Below, one piece after another: positions 1 to 11,200 of a stretch of DNA of 64,000 bases (position 1 is the stretch's first letter; every line of letters starts with the position of its first letter). The position numbers were made by a program, and so were the translations under genes. The notes under the pieces are model-generated. The model had not been told where the DNA came from. It made no database searches and saw nothing but the letters and a program-made list of their open reading frames with translations. The stretch is taken from NCBI GenBank assembly GCA_001724265.1, contig MEDY01000188.1, positions 1-64,000 of the forward strand, given 5' to 3'. This DNA comes from Rhizaria sp. SCN 62-66. Taxonomy: Eukaryota > Rhizaria, unplaced.

Positions 1-219
1 AGGAAAAGGTGGTTGAGGCTATCGAAATCGATGGGTTGATGAGGGGTTTTTTGAGTTGTAAAAAAGTGTCTTAGAACCCGGGAATTATATTACTGACTAT
101 TTATTTTCCCTGTTCACATTGCGCGTGATTTGTTGCGGTTTCCAGCGCTTGCTGAGTTTCGTCATCGAACAGCATTCGATGCCCCATGCCGATCTGTCGA
201 GAACCGAGTTTTCCAGCTC

Positions 220-1602
220 ATGTTCCCCCGCATTCTCCGTAACAGGCTGGCCCTGACTTCGCACAACCACCTATACAAACTCACTCAGCTCTGTTATCCC
301 AATCGCGTTTCATCCTCTGCGCCTACGCCCCGCGACATCGCCACTGCTGTACCCGGCCTTTGCCTGCCGACCCCTCATCGCCGGCTGCTGTCCACAACAA
401 CATTCCGCGTTGCAACAACAACTACTGCCGACACCTACGTCTCCGCCACAGCTATCTTACCGATGTCTAGCGTGCCCACCGCGCTCGCACCGTCCGTCTC
501 CGCCTCCGGCACAGGCCCCACCGTGACCGTGTTCCCCCACGCCGCCACTGCGACATCCGTCTGCGTCGCATCCTGGCCCGACAACAAGTCCTGCATCATC
601 ATCGACCCCTGCGTGGACTTCGAGCCCGCCACGGGTACGTACTCCTTTGCGCACGCTGACGGGATTATTGCCTACATTCGCGAGCAGGGCCTCGTCCCGC
701 GATACGTGCTCGACACCCACATCCACGCCGACCATCTCTCGGCTGCGCACTACATCCGCGCGCGCTTCCACGAGGCCGCCTCCGAGTCTTCCGCGGCGGC
801 GGGCGCGGTGGACTCGCACGCCGTGCTGTTAGCGCGCTACGGCACCGAGGGCATCCACCGTGACACGTCGTTCGAGCGCGGGCCGCGCGCGGGCACGGGT
901 GCTCACTTCCCCGAGGTGCAGGAGACGCTGGCTGCCGTGCTCACGGTCCCTGACGTGACGCCTGACGGCCGCGGCTACGACACACTCGTCTCGGACGGCG
1001 ACGTGCTCACCATCCCCGGCACGACCACCGCCGAGCCTGCCAAGTCGATCAAGGTGATGCACACGCCCGGTCACACGCCTAGTTGCGTGACCTACGTCGT
1101 CGATGACGCCGCGTTCGTCGGCGACACCATCTTTGCGCCCGACGTCGGCACCGCGCGCTGCGACTTCCCCAAAGGCTCCGCACACGCGCTATGGACGTCT
1201 CTGCGCGCCATCCTCGCGTTGCCCGCGGGCACGCGCCTGTTCAGTGGCCACGACTACCCCCCCGCGCCGTCGACCGCCGCCGTCGCCGCTGCCGAGGCCG
1301 CCGGCGAGGCCAAGCCCGTGGCGCGCGCGTTCCAGGCGTGCTGGACGGTGGCCGAGCAGCGCGCGCGCAACGTGCACGTCAAGGACGGCGTGACCGAGGA
1401 CGATTACGTGTCTATGCGCAAGGCCCGCGACGCCACGCTTGCTGCGCCTAAGCTGCTGAAGCCCAGCATCCGCTGGAACATCCGCGGCGGCGCGCCCGGC
1501 GCCGACGCGGCCGACTCCGCCGCGAGCACCGAGGGCAAGGAGGAGGAGATTGCTAAGGGCGCATTCTTTAAACAGGCCGCGAGCAGCAAGGCTGCGCTTT
1601 AA
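220..1602 (+). CDS. Metallo-beta-lactamase-fold protein, persulfide dioxygenase (ETHE1)-like, probably mitochondrial
   Basis: Single-exon gene of 460 codons ending in TAA. The fold is recognised from metal-ligand motifs in family order: THIHADH (about 709-735), PGHTPS (about 1066-1083), GDT (about 1120) and SGHDYPP (about 1243-1263). The stretch VGTARCDFP is typical of the ETHE1 / bacterial blh-like branch, whose better-known members use one Fe(II) to oxidise glutathione persulfide in mitochondrial sulfide removal; substrate here is inferred from the family. The first in-frame ATG is at 220; a second, at 463, sits just before the catalytic domain. The residues between them are Arg/Ser/Thr-rich, nearly free of acids, and contain RRLLSTTTF, which looks like a mitochondrial presequence with its cleavage region, so I prefer the ATG at 220. 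The domain holds a longer insert than ETHE1 after the HxHxDH motif. No in-frame UAG. Confidence 0.8.
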   Translation: MFPRILRNRLALTSHNHLYKLTQLCYPNRVSSSAPTPRDIATAVPGLCLPTPHRRLLSTTTFRVATTTTADTYVSATAILPMSSVPTALAPSVSASGTGPTVTVFPHAATATSVCVASWPDNKSCIIIDPCVDFEPATGTYSFAHADGIIAYIREQGLVPRYVLDTHIHADHLSAAHYIRARFHEAASESSAAAGAVDSHAVLLARYGTEGIHRDTSFERGPRAGTGAHFPEVQETLAAVLTVPDVTPDGRGYDTLVSDGDVLTIPGTTTAEPAKSIKVMHTPGHTPSCVTYVVDDAAFVGDTIFAPDVGTARCDFPKGSAHALWTSLRAILALPAGTRLFSGHDYPPAPSTAAVAAAEAAGEAKPVARAFQACWTVAEQRARNVHVKDGVTEDDYVSMRKARDATLAAPKLLKPSIRWNIRGGAPGADAADSAASTEGKEEEIAKGAFFKQAASSKAAL

Positions 1603-2258
1603 GTTTGAAAGGTGGCCTCAGCTTTTGTTCGTTTGTACTTTTGGTCATGACGCCCGAGAGACGCTTTGTGGGTTGATATGAGGCGGTCATGAATGTATAT
1701 ATTTAAAATGTGAAATAATATGTTCTTTTAAGTGAATAAACAAAACTATTGTCGTGAAACCCTGCGCTGTATTGAGATAACCATCGTGAATTGATTCTCG
1801 CCACACACAGTTTTTTGGATTTGCGACAAAATGACCCACAGTCAATCGGTTGTGAGGCGCCAAGCCGGGTAGTTATTCCTCACGATCAAGTGTCAATGTT
1901 TTCGTCATGGCAAGTGAGTTTTGAATCTATCATAATATGCGAACTTCTAATTTGTATCTATTTATGTCAGGTAACCTTTGCTGAAGTGATCGATTGGTGC
2001 GCAGTGGCTGTCTTTGTCTTTCGAGTTGATGTGATGCGGCCATCGATCCATGTTTATCAGACAATCCGGTTCCTGACTCTGATACTCACTTTTTCCTGCA
2101 CGATTTCCTTGATTTGCGTTTGAAAGAACCCGCCCTTTATTGGATCTTATTCGCACCCGGAAAAGCTCCAGTGTTCCCTCGACTTTCTCCATTTTCTTTT
2201 GATAAGTCAGTCCTGGACACTCGCGCATCTTAACTGCCCGAGCGTTTTCAGAGACGCA
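1603..2258. other. AT-rich spacer between the MBL-fold gene and the USP gene
   Basis: About 655 bases of 3' flank, spacer and promoter. An open frame at 1791-2123 has neither the GC bias nor the amino-acid make-up of the neighbouring genes and is not supported. Nothing else is recognisable. Confidence 0.6.
1735..1740 (+). other. AATAAA, candidate poly(A) signal
   Basis: A perfect AATAAA lies 133 nt after the stop codon of the metallo-beta-lactamase-fold gene, in AT-rich DNA. Position and motif fit a cleavage/polyadenylation signal; this is inference from the motif only. Confidence 0.4.
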
Positions 2259-5200
2259 ATGTCTGCCCCTAACCACGGCTCCGCGAAGGGGACCCCGAAG
2301 TTGGCACCTTCTAAGAGTTCCGCTGGACCGTCTGGTCTGAACTTCACTGACCTCGTTAACAACGGCGCCGCAGCCGAGTACGTATCGGGCGACAGTAATT
2401 TCAGGCCCGACTCTCGTGAGTTTGTGCCGTCAGGGGGCTTAGGCGGGGGCGCGGCTCAGTTCTCGCCGCCATCCAACCCCCAGCATCACGGTCCTGGCCC
2501 GCAAATGGTGCACTACGGCGGCCCTCCGCACGGAGCCCCGCAGGGCGACCAACGGAGGTCCCCGCCGTGTGCTCCGCAGCAAGCGTATCCGCCGCTACAG
2601 CCGTACTATCCGCCGAATCAGTACTACAACACGCCGATGTTCTTTGACCCGCAGACCTGCATTGTGCCCCCTGTGCCGCCTAGTATGCTGCCACACGCAA
2701 CTCAGCGGTACCAGATGCAAATGCAGGCCCAGCAAATGCATGCCCAACCGATGATGATGCCTGTGCAAATGCATCAGCCGGGCGGTTTCTTGCCGCACAT
2801 GCAGGGCCATGCGCCCGTTTACTACAACTGCAGCTACGGTCCGGGCCCGGGTCCCGGTTCCAACGGCTTTGTCCACGGCGACGGCCACGGCCACAGCCAC
2901 GGACACGGACACGGACACGGACACGGACGCGGCCACGGCCACGGAGGCCACGGATACAGACAACACCTAGGCAACCGCGACTCCCGCGCCCCCAAATACA
3001 GCGGTTCCGGCATCCATGGCCACCCGCCGGGCGCGAGCCTCGACTCGAGCCCGAACGCTAATTTCCGCCCCGGCGGCCCCGGCAAGGACTCGGCCCAGTC
3101 CCAGTTGCAGTCGCTCGCTGATCAGGGCCAGGGCAAGTCCACCGACAGCGCACTCGCCGCGGGTGCGCATGCGGTTCTCGAGCTGGGGAAGAAGCTCACC
3201 AACGTTAACCCAACTCTGACGCCGCCTTTCGAGTCGGCGCAGATCAACGTCGACCCCTCCGAGGGCAAGAGGGCGAGCAAGAAAGGCACGCCTCACGCGG
3301 AGTTCCCCAACAACAACAGCGGCAACGGCGACGGTAGTCATGCTCCGAGCTTCAACAGCCACGCCAAGGCCATCGGGTACAGTGACTCGCCCGTGCAGCC
3401 GCTCGCCGGCCCGGCCGTCGCGACAGCCCCAGTCGGCATGGCTACCTCGGCCGTCACTGCTGACGGACGCAAGGCCTACACCACGCCCCCGAGTCTCGAC
3501 GCGAGCTCCAGAGCCGCCACCGGCAAGGGCAAGTACGGCGACAAGCACAGCGGCAAGTTCGGTGCGGACGGCAACAACGGCACTTACGACAACGGCAAGA
3601 AACACGGCGCACGCGCGCGGCTGACGACGCCCGCGCTGCAGCCACTCGGCCGCACGCCTCCCCGCACGCCACCGCGCACGCCACCGCGCACGCCACCCGC
3701 GGGTCCCGCGCAGGCCGGCGCTGTCCCCGCGCCCCTGCCCCAACAGCAGCAGCAGCAGCAGCAGCAGCAACACCAGCCTTATCAGAAGGGTAAGAAGCAT
3801 TCTGTGTCGGGCCCGTCCGGCGGCATGACGTTCAACGACGCCATCGCCGCTGCGGGCTACGGCCCCGGCGCCGCCGCCGTTGCCGCCGCCACCGCTGGCA
3901 AGAATGCCGGACACTCTCCGCCGCTCGGGAGCAAGCAACATGGTCAACAGCAACAGAGTCAACAACAACAACAACAACAGCAACAACAGCAGCAGGTCAA
4001 TAAGGGCAAGGGCGGTGAGCCCGCCACCACCTCGGCGACTGGTAGGGTCATCCCGGTGCTGCCTGCGCGCGTGACGCGGCCTGACTTAACGCCCGCACCG
4101 CTCACGGTGTCTTCGACCGGCAACGCCAGCAATTCCGCGCTGAACTTCGCCGCGGACACCAGCATCGGCAGTAAGCACGGCGGCAAGAAGCCCACCGCTG
4201 CCGCGCCTGCTACCGCGTCCGCCTCCACGATCACGCCTGTCCCCGAGGCCACGCCGGCGTCTGAGCCTGCGTTCGTGATTAAGGAGGCTGTGTTTGACTC
4301 GGCCGTGACCCCCGCGGCGGGCGGCGACGGCGACGAGGCGCCGACGCGCACGCTGGCCGAGATTGAGGCCGCCAAGGCGGAGCGCGCGCAGAAGAAGAAG
4401 ATGCTGCTGCAGCAGCAGAAGCAAGAGGAGTACTTGCGCCGTGTGCAGGCTGAGAAAGAGGCTGCCGAGGCCAAGGCGGAGGAGGAGGCCGCCGCCACGG
4501 CTTCCGCGGCCGCTGCTGCTGCGAAGGATTCCCGCGTGACCGACGAGGACGCCGACTCTGCCGTCAGCGCTGCGACGAACTCGTTTGGCATCGAGACCGG
4601 CGCCTCTAAAACTGCCGCTGGGACGGATAAGGGGGCAGACAAGTCGAAGGACGCTACGGGCGCCGACGCCGACGCTGCTGCGGCCAACAAGGACGACGCT
4701 TCCACCCCTGTCCCGGCCCCTGTGGCTGCAGCCAGTTCTAGCGCTGGCGCTGGCGTTGGCGTTGGCGTTGGCGGCAAGAAGGGCAAGGGCAAGAAGAAGG
4801 GCGGCGCTGACGACGACGATGACCTGAGCGACCTCCTGGGCGTCGGCATCGGCGCCAAGGCGGGCGCGGCGGGCGCAGCTGGCTCCGCTGCCTCGGCCCT
4901 CTCGACCGCGGGCGGCAAGGCTCTCCCGACGACGGCCGTGACGGTGACGGTTGCGCAGTCTGAGGCCGAGCTGGAGCTCGTCGCGGGTCTGCTTAATGTC
5001 AGCGCGAGCTACACGCCGGACGCCCTGCTGATGACCGAGAGCAGCGACTACTCGAGCGTGCAGAACGTCGTCGTGACGGTGTCGCCGGTGGCCGCGGTTC
5101 TGGTCGACGAGCTGATGACGCGCGACGACCGCGAGGCTGAGCGCGCCAAAGAGCTCGCCGCGCAGCGCAGCAACGAACGCAAACTCAAGGAGGAGGCCAG

Positions 5201-8200
5201 GATGCGCGCCAAGGCCGACGCAGAAGCCGCCGCCGCCGCTGCCGCCGCCGCGGAGGCAGCTGCCGATGCAGAAGCCAGGGCCAAGGCCGCCGCTGCCGCC
5301 GCGGCTGCCGCTGAGACGCGGTCCGCGCTGGAGTCGCTGTCGAACCCTCCGAGCGAGGAGACGTACGATGTTCTTGCTATTAGCAAGAACAAGCCTCCGG
5401 CGCAGCCTCAGAAGCAACAGCAACAGCAGCAGCAGAGTGCTAAAGTGATGACGGAGTCCAAGACCAAGCATACCACCGACTCCTATGCTAAGAGCTCCTC
5501 TTCCGCCGCCGCCGCCGCTGCAGTTTCGACTGCAACTGCGACTTCTACGCCGCTGCCCGAGGCTAAGACGGCCCGTGCGCCGACCGCGGCGGACCTGGCT
5601 GCCGCCAAGGCGGCTGAGGCGGCGCACGCGCGACACAGCCTGGAGCAGCAGCGCGAGTTTGAACGGTTGAGCCAGGAGCACCAGCGCAAGCGGGCGGCGG
5701 CGCTTGTGAGCGAGCGCGAGGCCGCCGCTGCGTACGCGAGGGAGCAGCGTCACCAGCAGCAGAATCGCGAGGAGCGGGAGAAGCAGCAGCTGCTGCGCGA
5801 TGCGCAGAGTGTGCAGGCGCAGATGCGGCACCACGAAGAGCGCGCCGCCGCCGAGCGCGCGCGCGTGGCCGAACAGGCGGCCGCCGACAGCGCCGCAATC
5901 GCCAACCTGTTGTTGCCGGTCTTCCCGGTCCGCGAACCGCTGGTGGTGACGTCGTTGGCGCAGCTGCGCGCGCCGCAGCCCGCCGACTCGCCGTTCGCGG
6001 CTGCAGGCGTGCTCACGGCCGCGGGCGGGTACGTGGACCACGAACGCGTGCTCTGCCGCGTGCCGCTGCAGGTGCCCATTGCGCCTGCGCAGCTGCGCAC
6101 GCAGGAGGGCCAGTTCCTGCTGCAGCAGCTTGCCATCGTCATGGAGCGTCTGGCGCACGCGCAAAAGTGCCACAACGACTTCCTGCTGGCGACGGCGAAG
6201 CAGGCACACGCCGAGACCGAGCTCGAGCTCGCCAAAGCGGCGCTTAACGGACAGCTTAGCGAGAAGGAGGTCGAGCTCTACTCGACCTGCCACGACCCCA
6301 AGAAGATCGGTGAGATGGCCGCGTACGTTACAAACACCAATCTCAAGCGAACGAAACGCACCTTTTTTGTAATTTTGAACTCGTAGAACTCGTTTATTTT
6401 GTTTATGTCTTCATTTTATCTTCTCATAATTTTGCGGATTTATTTTTATACTGTTTTCTTTCTTGCTTTGCTCCACCACTCCTTCGCCGCAGTGCTGCCG
6501 AGGTTGCCCTGAACGAGCGCCGCGCGGCCCGCGGCGCCTCGGGCACCGCGAACGACGACATTGACCTTAAGGCCGAGATCGAGGCGTTCCAGATCACCTC
6601 GATGCTCAACGCGGCGACGAACCGCGTCACGCCCGCGGAGCTGTGGGATCAGTCGAACCTGGCGCTCTCCTCGGCCAACGCGAGCTGCGCGTCCCTGCGG
6701 CACGAAAAGGCCTCGGCCGCGGCCGCCGTGTCGGAGGTCATGACCGGCTTCAACCAGATGCTAGCGACGCGCCTGCACCCCAACTTCCTGTTCGCCAGCG
6801 AGGACATCTTCCGCGACTGCCAACTCCTGCTGGCGTGGTTTTCGACCGTGACAATCGCGCTGCGCGGCTACGTCCCGCTGGACAACACCGTCATCGACAA
6901 CATCGCGCTGGGTCTGACCTGGGGCCTCCAGGGCGGTAACGGCTTCATCGTGTCCTATACCAGCCAAGTCAGTCTCAACAGCGTATCTCAGACCGGGCTC
7001 GACGTCGTTGAGTCGTGGTTCCGCGCCAAGAACTCGGCCTGGGCGCTCAGCGACGGCGGCATCGACTTCATCAACGCGCGTTTGCTCACACTCAAGGTCG
7101 TGGACCACGCGCCCCCGCTGCTGGCGCTGCTCTATACGATCGACGCTAAGGCCGTGGCCGCGATGCCCGCTGAGTCGGTCGCAGCCGTGTGCGAGGCCGT
7201 CCACTCGCTCATCTCGGTCACGCTCCCGGCATGCGGCGTCTCGCTGGGCAGCCTCCGCGGAGCGCTCGTCGCCGCGCAGCTCGTCGCGCCGGAGGGCGCA
7301 CCGCTGTTGACCGAGCCCGACCTCGCGTTCCCCGCCGCGTCCCCGTCCGCCGCCGCCGCCGGGGCCGCGGCCGGCGCGGGCTCGCTGACGGCCGCCGACC
7401 GGCTCCGCGGGCTCACCGCGCCATCGGCGGCGCAGGCCGCGTTTGCGGTCACTGGCTGCAACTGGGCGCGCCGCGTCGCGATGGTGGCTGCAACGGTGAG
7501 CGCGTACGTGCTTTAGCTGCGCGAGGGCGCGATCCGCCTACTCGTGCCGCGCGCCTACGCCGCGCTGCTGCGCGGGCTATGTTGTAGCAAGGTGATCAAG
7601 GTCCAGTTGGCCGCTCTGGACCACTTCGCCGAGGTGATGCCGGTGCACACCGCCGCCGCCGCCGCGGGCGCGGTCGCGGGCGCGCTGACGATGTCCGAGG
7701 CCGCGATCAAAGCGCGCGCGGTGCCGCTCTCGGTCGAAGACGTCGACCTATGCCTCTTCGGAGAGTCGGCGTGCCCGCAGTCACTGACGGCGCTCTACGG
7801 GGCCCACGCGACCGGTCTGCGCCCCGCGGCGGGCGCGCCCCCCGCGCTGCTGCTGAAGCTGCTGGGCGCGACGGTGCATAGCAACGCGCTCGAGGCCGCG
7901 CAGCCTTTGCTCACGTTCGCCGCCGCGCGCACGCACTACTGGAGGCTGCCCCCGGTCTACATCTCCAACACGATGAATGCGCATCACACGATCGATCACT
8001 CCGCTCACACCGACGTGGCGGCGACCCGCGTCTCGGACGCGTCCGCGATCCCCGTGTCGGCCAACCTCGTCTGCGCGCGCGGGGCCGTCTGGCAAGAGGT
8101 GCTCGAGGCGCTGGTAGGCACCTGGCTCTGCTCTCCGGAGCCCAACTCGGTTAAGGTCGCGCTTGCCACCGTGCGCGCGCTGCTCGCCGCCGACCCGGCG

Positions 8201-11200
8201 GGCCCCGCGGTTCAGTCGTGGCTCCTGCTCCACGGTCCCGTCCCGCCCATGTGCTTCGCCGACGCGCTCGCCCACGCTGTGGAGCAGGCGCGCATCAGAG
8301 GCCTCTTCACCACGGTTTCGGCCGTCGCCGCCGTCGGCACTGCGGGCCGCGAGGTCTTCACGCGTCAGATGATGCGGCCGGCGACGGAGTTTTTTCACAC
8401 GTTGCTCAACTTCGTCATTAAGGTCGACTCAACCGGGTCGCAACGTACTGAGATGGCGGCTGTGGTGACTGCGACACTGAGACGCAACCGCAGCGCGATG
8501 GAGGCCTACGCGCAGGCCGTGAGCGAGATGGTGCTTCTGCTCGCCCAACCCGCGGCGATGCTCCCTTCCCCGCAGCGCGGTAAGATCCTGATCGACGCCG
8601 CACTCGAGAGCTTCGTGGCGCATTTCCAAGTCCGGACCCAGGCGCTCGGCGAGGGCTCCCGCCGCACGCGCGCGTTCGCGACGGTCATGCTCGAGGTTCT
8701 CTCGCCGGCGGGCTACATGCGCGAAAACCGCAGCTACGCTGACCGGGTCAAGGGCTGGGCTGTGAAGCTCCCCAACTGCATGCGCAGCCTCGCTGCGCTC
8801 TACGTGCGCCATGCGCGCGAGGCGCTTGAGCCGACCCCGCTCGGCTCTGCCGACACCGCCGCCGCGGCTGGCGGCAAGGGCGGCGCTCGCGGCAACAAGT
8901 CCGGCGGCGCCGCGGTGGCGCCCGCGCCCTCGGTCGACAGGGTGCTGTCGCAGGACACGGTACTGACTCTGCGCGAGCTGCTGCGCTTGGCCTCACTGCC
9001 CGTCTTCACGGCTGCTGTCGACGCCCACCACGCCGCCGCCCTTGAGCTGGCCAAGGAGACGAAGCTGCTCGTGCAGGCGATCTTCGCGGTGCCTGCCCAC
9101 AGGGGCGGTGGCGGCAACAGTAGCGGCAGCGTGTCTGCGCCCGCGCTCGCCGCCGCGTTTGACATTGCATCCGCCGTCACGGACCACTTCGCGCGGCTGT
9201 GCGTCGTGGCAGCCGCCATGACCCCCGCGTCGGACCGCATCCCGGCCGGCGCGGTGTGGCCGCTCACTGCCCTCCACGCGCCGCTGCCGCACGAGATGAT
9301 CTCGGCCAAAACGGAGCTGGGCGCCGCGCTCTCCGCCGTCGTCGCCACTTGCGCCGCCTCTAGGGGCACCGCCGCCGCCGGTGCCGCTGGCCACGCTGGC
9401 GGCGACCGCGCCGGGACCGCGGCCGCCGAGGGCCTGGACCGCGCGCTATGGCACCTGGCCACCGCGCTGCACTTCGCGCCCGCGATCGTGGGCGCCAACA
9501 CCACCGCGGGCCCTGCCGCGGCAATGGCGGGCGGCCCAAACGTGTTGGTGAGCCGCACCGCCGCCTACGGACTCATGTTCGCGCGCTACGATGCGCCGCT
9601 GTGGCCCTTTGCCGACGTGTCGCTCCCGACCGCGGCGACGGCCGCCACGCCCCCGGCGCGAGGCGGCAGCATGGCCTCGATGTACAAGGCGGCCGTTACG
9701 TCCGACTCCGCGCGCGGCGCCGCTGGTGTTGCGAAGCATGGCAGCGCTTCTGCTGCCGCCGCCGCGGATGCGGATGCGGATGCCGCGGGTCTGGCGGCCT
9801 CTGGCGGCAGCAACGCGGTCGAGAGCGAGCTCCTGACCGCGCAGACCGAGCTGCTGTCCAAGCTCACCGGCGCTGCCTTCGCGCTGCTCTCCTCCGTGAC
9901 GAACCTGCTCACGGTGCCGATCCACATCCAGTCGCGCGCCGTCTCGGTCGCCGGTCTGGCGCTGCTGTCGGCGCTCACGCTGCGGCTACAGGGCTCGCAG
10001 GCCACGGACGCCGTCATCGCGCTTGTCGCGCAGGCGCGCGAGGCGTGGGCCCAATACAACGGACTCGAGTCCGCGGCGGGCGCTGCCTTCGCCACTCTGG
10101 GCCTCGTATCGCGCCGCTGGGTCTCGTTGTGCACGCGCATCGCAGTCACTGACAGCGCAGACGGCTCGCGCAACAATCGCCCCGGCGGCAGCTCCACTGC
10201 GGCGGCGTCAACATCGTCGTCGTCGCCGGCTGCCGCTTCTGCCGCCGCAGTCGCCGTGCGCAGCGGCACGGCGGCCGACGCTGCCGCGAGCGAAGTCATG
10301 GCCGAGGTCGTGGTGTCATGCTCGTTCTTCACCGCGTCCGGCGCCGCCGAGTCGCGCACGGTGACCTACTCCGTGCCCTCCGCGGCGACGACCGTGGGCA
10401 CAGTGCGCCGCCGCCTCGCGGCCACGCTTTTGACGCCGCTATCCTAGCTCACAGTCACCGCGCCCACGAGCGACGCAGCCGTGCCCGACGCCACGCTGCT
10501 GCGCGCCGTGGTGGGCGCGTTGCCGGTCCGCGTAGCGCTGCGCTGCAGTGTGCCCGCGCCCGCGCAGTCGCTCGTGGACCACGTGCTGCGCCGCATCGCG
10601 GCCCAGGACCCGTCGAGCAAGGCCAACTCCGGCAACGGCGCGCGCAGCAACGCTGCGGACGACGGGTTCGAGTACCTCACGCAGCTCAACAACAACAGCG
10701 CGAGCGCGACGGCGCGTGGCAGCACGCCGAGCACCGTCAAGGTGGGCTCGGGCAACAGCGTGCAGATCCCGCGCTCGCTGCCGTCCTCGGTCTCGGTCCG
10801 CGGGCTCGCGCGCTTCGTCTTGTCACAGGACTCCGAGGTCTTCCTCTCGCTGTTTGGGCTGCAAGACGTGCAGCGGTCCGCGCCCAAGCTCGTCGTCGAC
10901 TCGTGGCGGCTCGTCTCGTCGCTCCCGCTGCATCGGACGCTCGTCACGCGCACCATTGCGCTGTCGGAGCGCTGGGCCAGCCACTTCGATCCCTGCTCTG
11001 CGCCGCAGCTCTGCTACCAGGTCCGCATTGCGCGCGCGCTGTTCGAGCGCGCGCGCCCGGCGTCTGCGGCCCTGGGCGGTGGAAAGCTCCCCGCGCTCGA
11101 GTCCGACGCCGTGCGCCGCGGCAAGGAGGATTGGCGCCGCCGGTTCCTCATCCGCGGCTTCTACGCGCACCTCTACGCCAGCATCTTCGTCTCGGGCCTG

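Noticed and set aside
1791-2123. 110-codon open frame between two genes
   Set aside because: AT-rich, hydrophobic by chance, no start context or exon-like composition.
4086-6293. 735-codon open frame on the minus strand
   Set aside because: It is the antisense of the USP first exon. GC-rich coding DNA with strong third-position bias keeps other frames open; the product is Arg/Leu low complexity.
6323-6510. Reading straight through the first USP intron (TAG at 6384 would not stop if sense)
   Set aside because: The stretch is AT-rich with GTACGT donor and pyrimidine-rich acceptor, and splicing restores exactly the frame of the downstream USP. Read-through would meet TGA near 6508.
9766-9789. 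Short GATGCG-type tandem hexamers and many alanine-codon runs
   Set aside because: Ordinary low-complexity coding repeats, found throughout these proteins; not CRISPR or satellite DNA.
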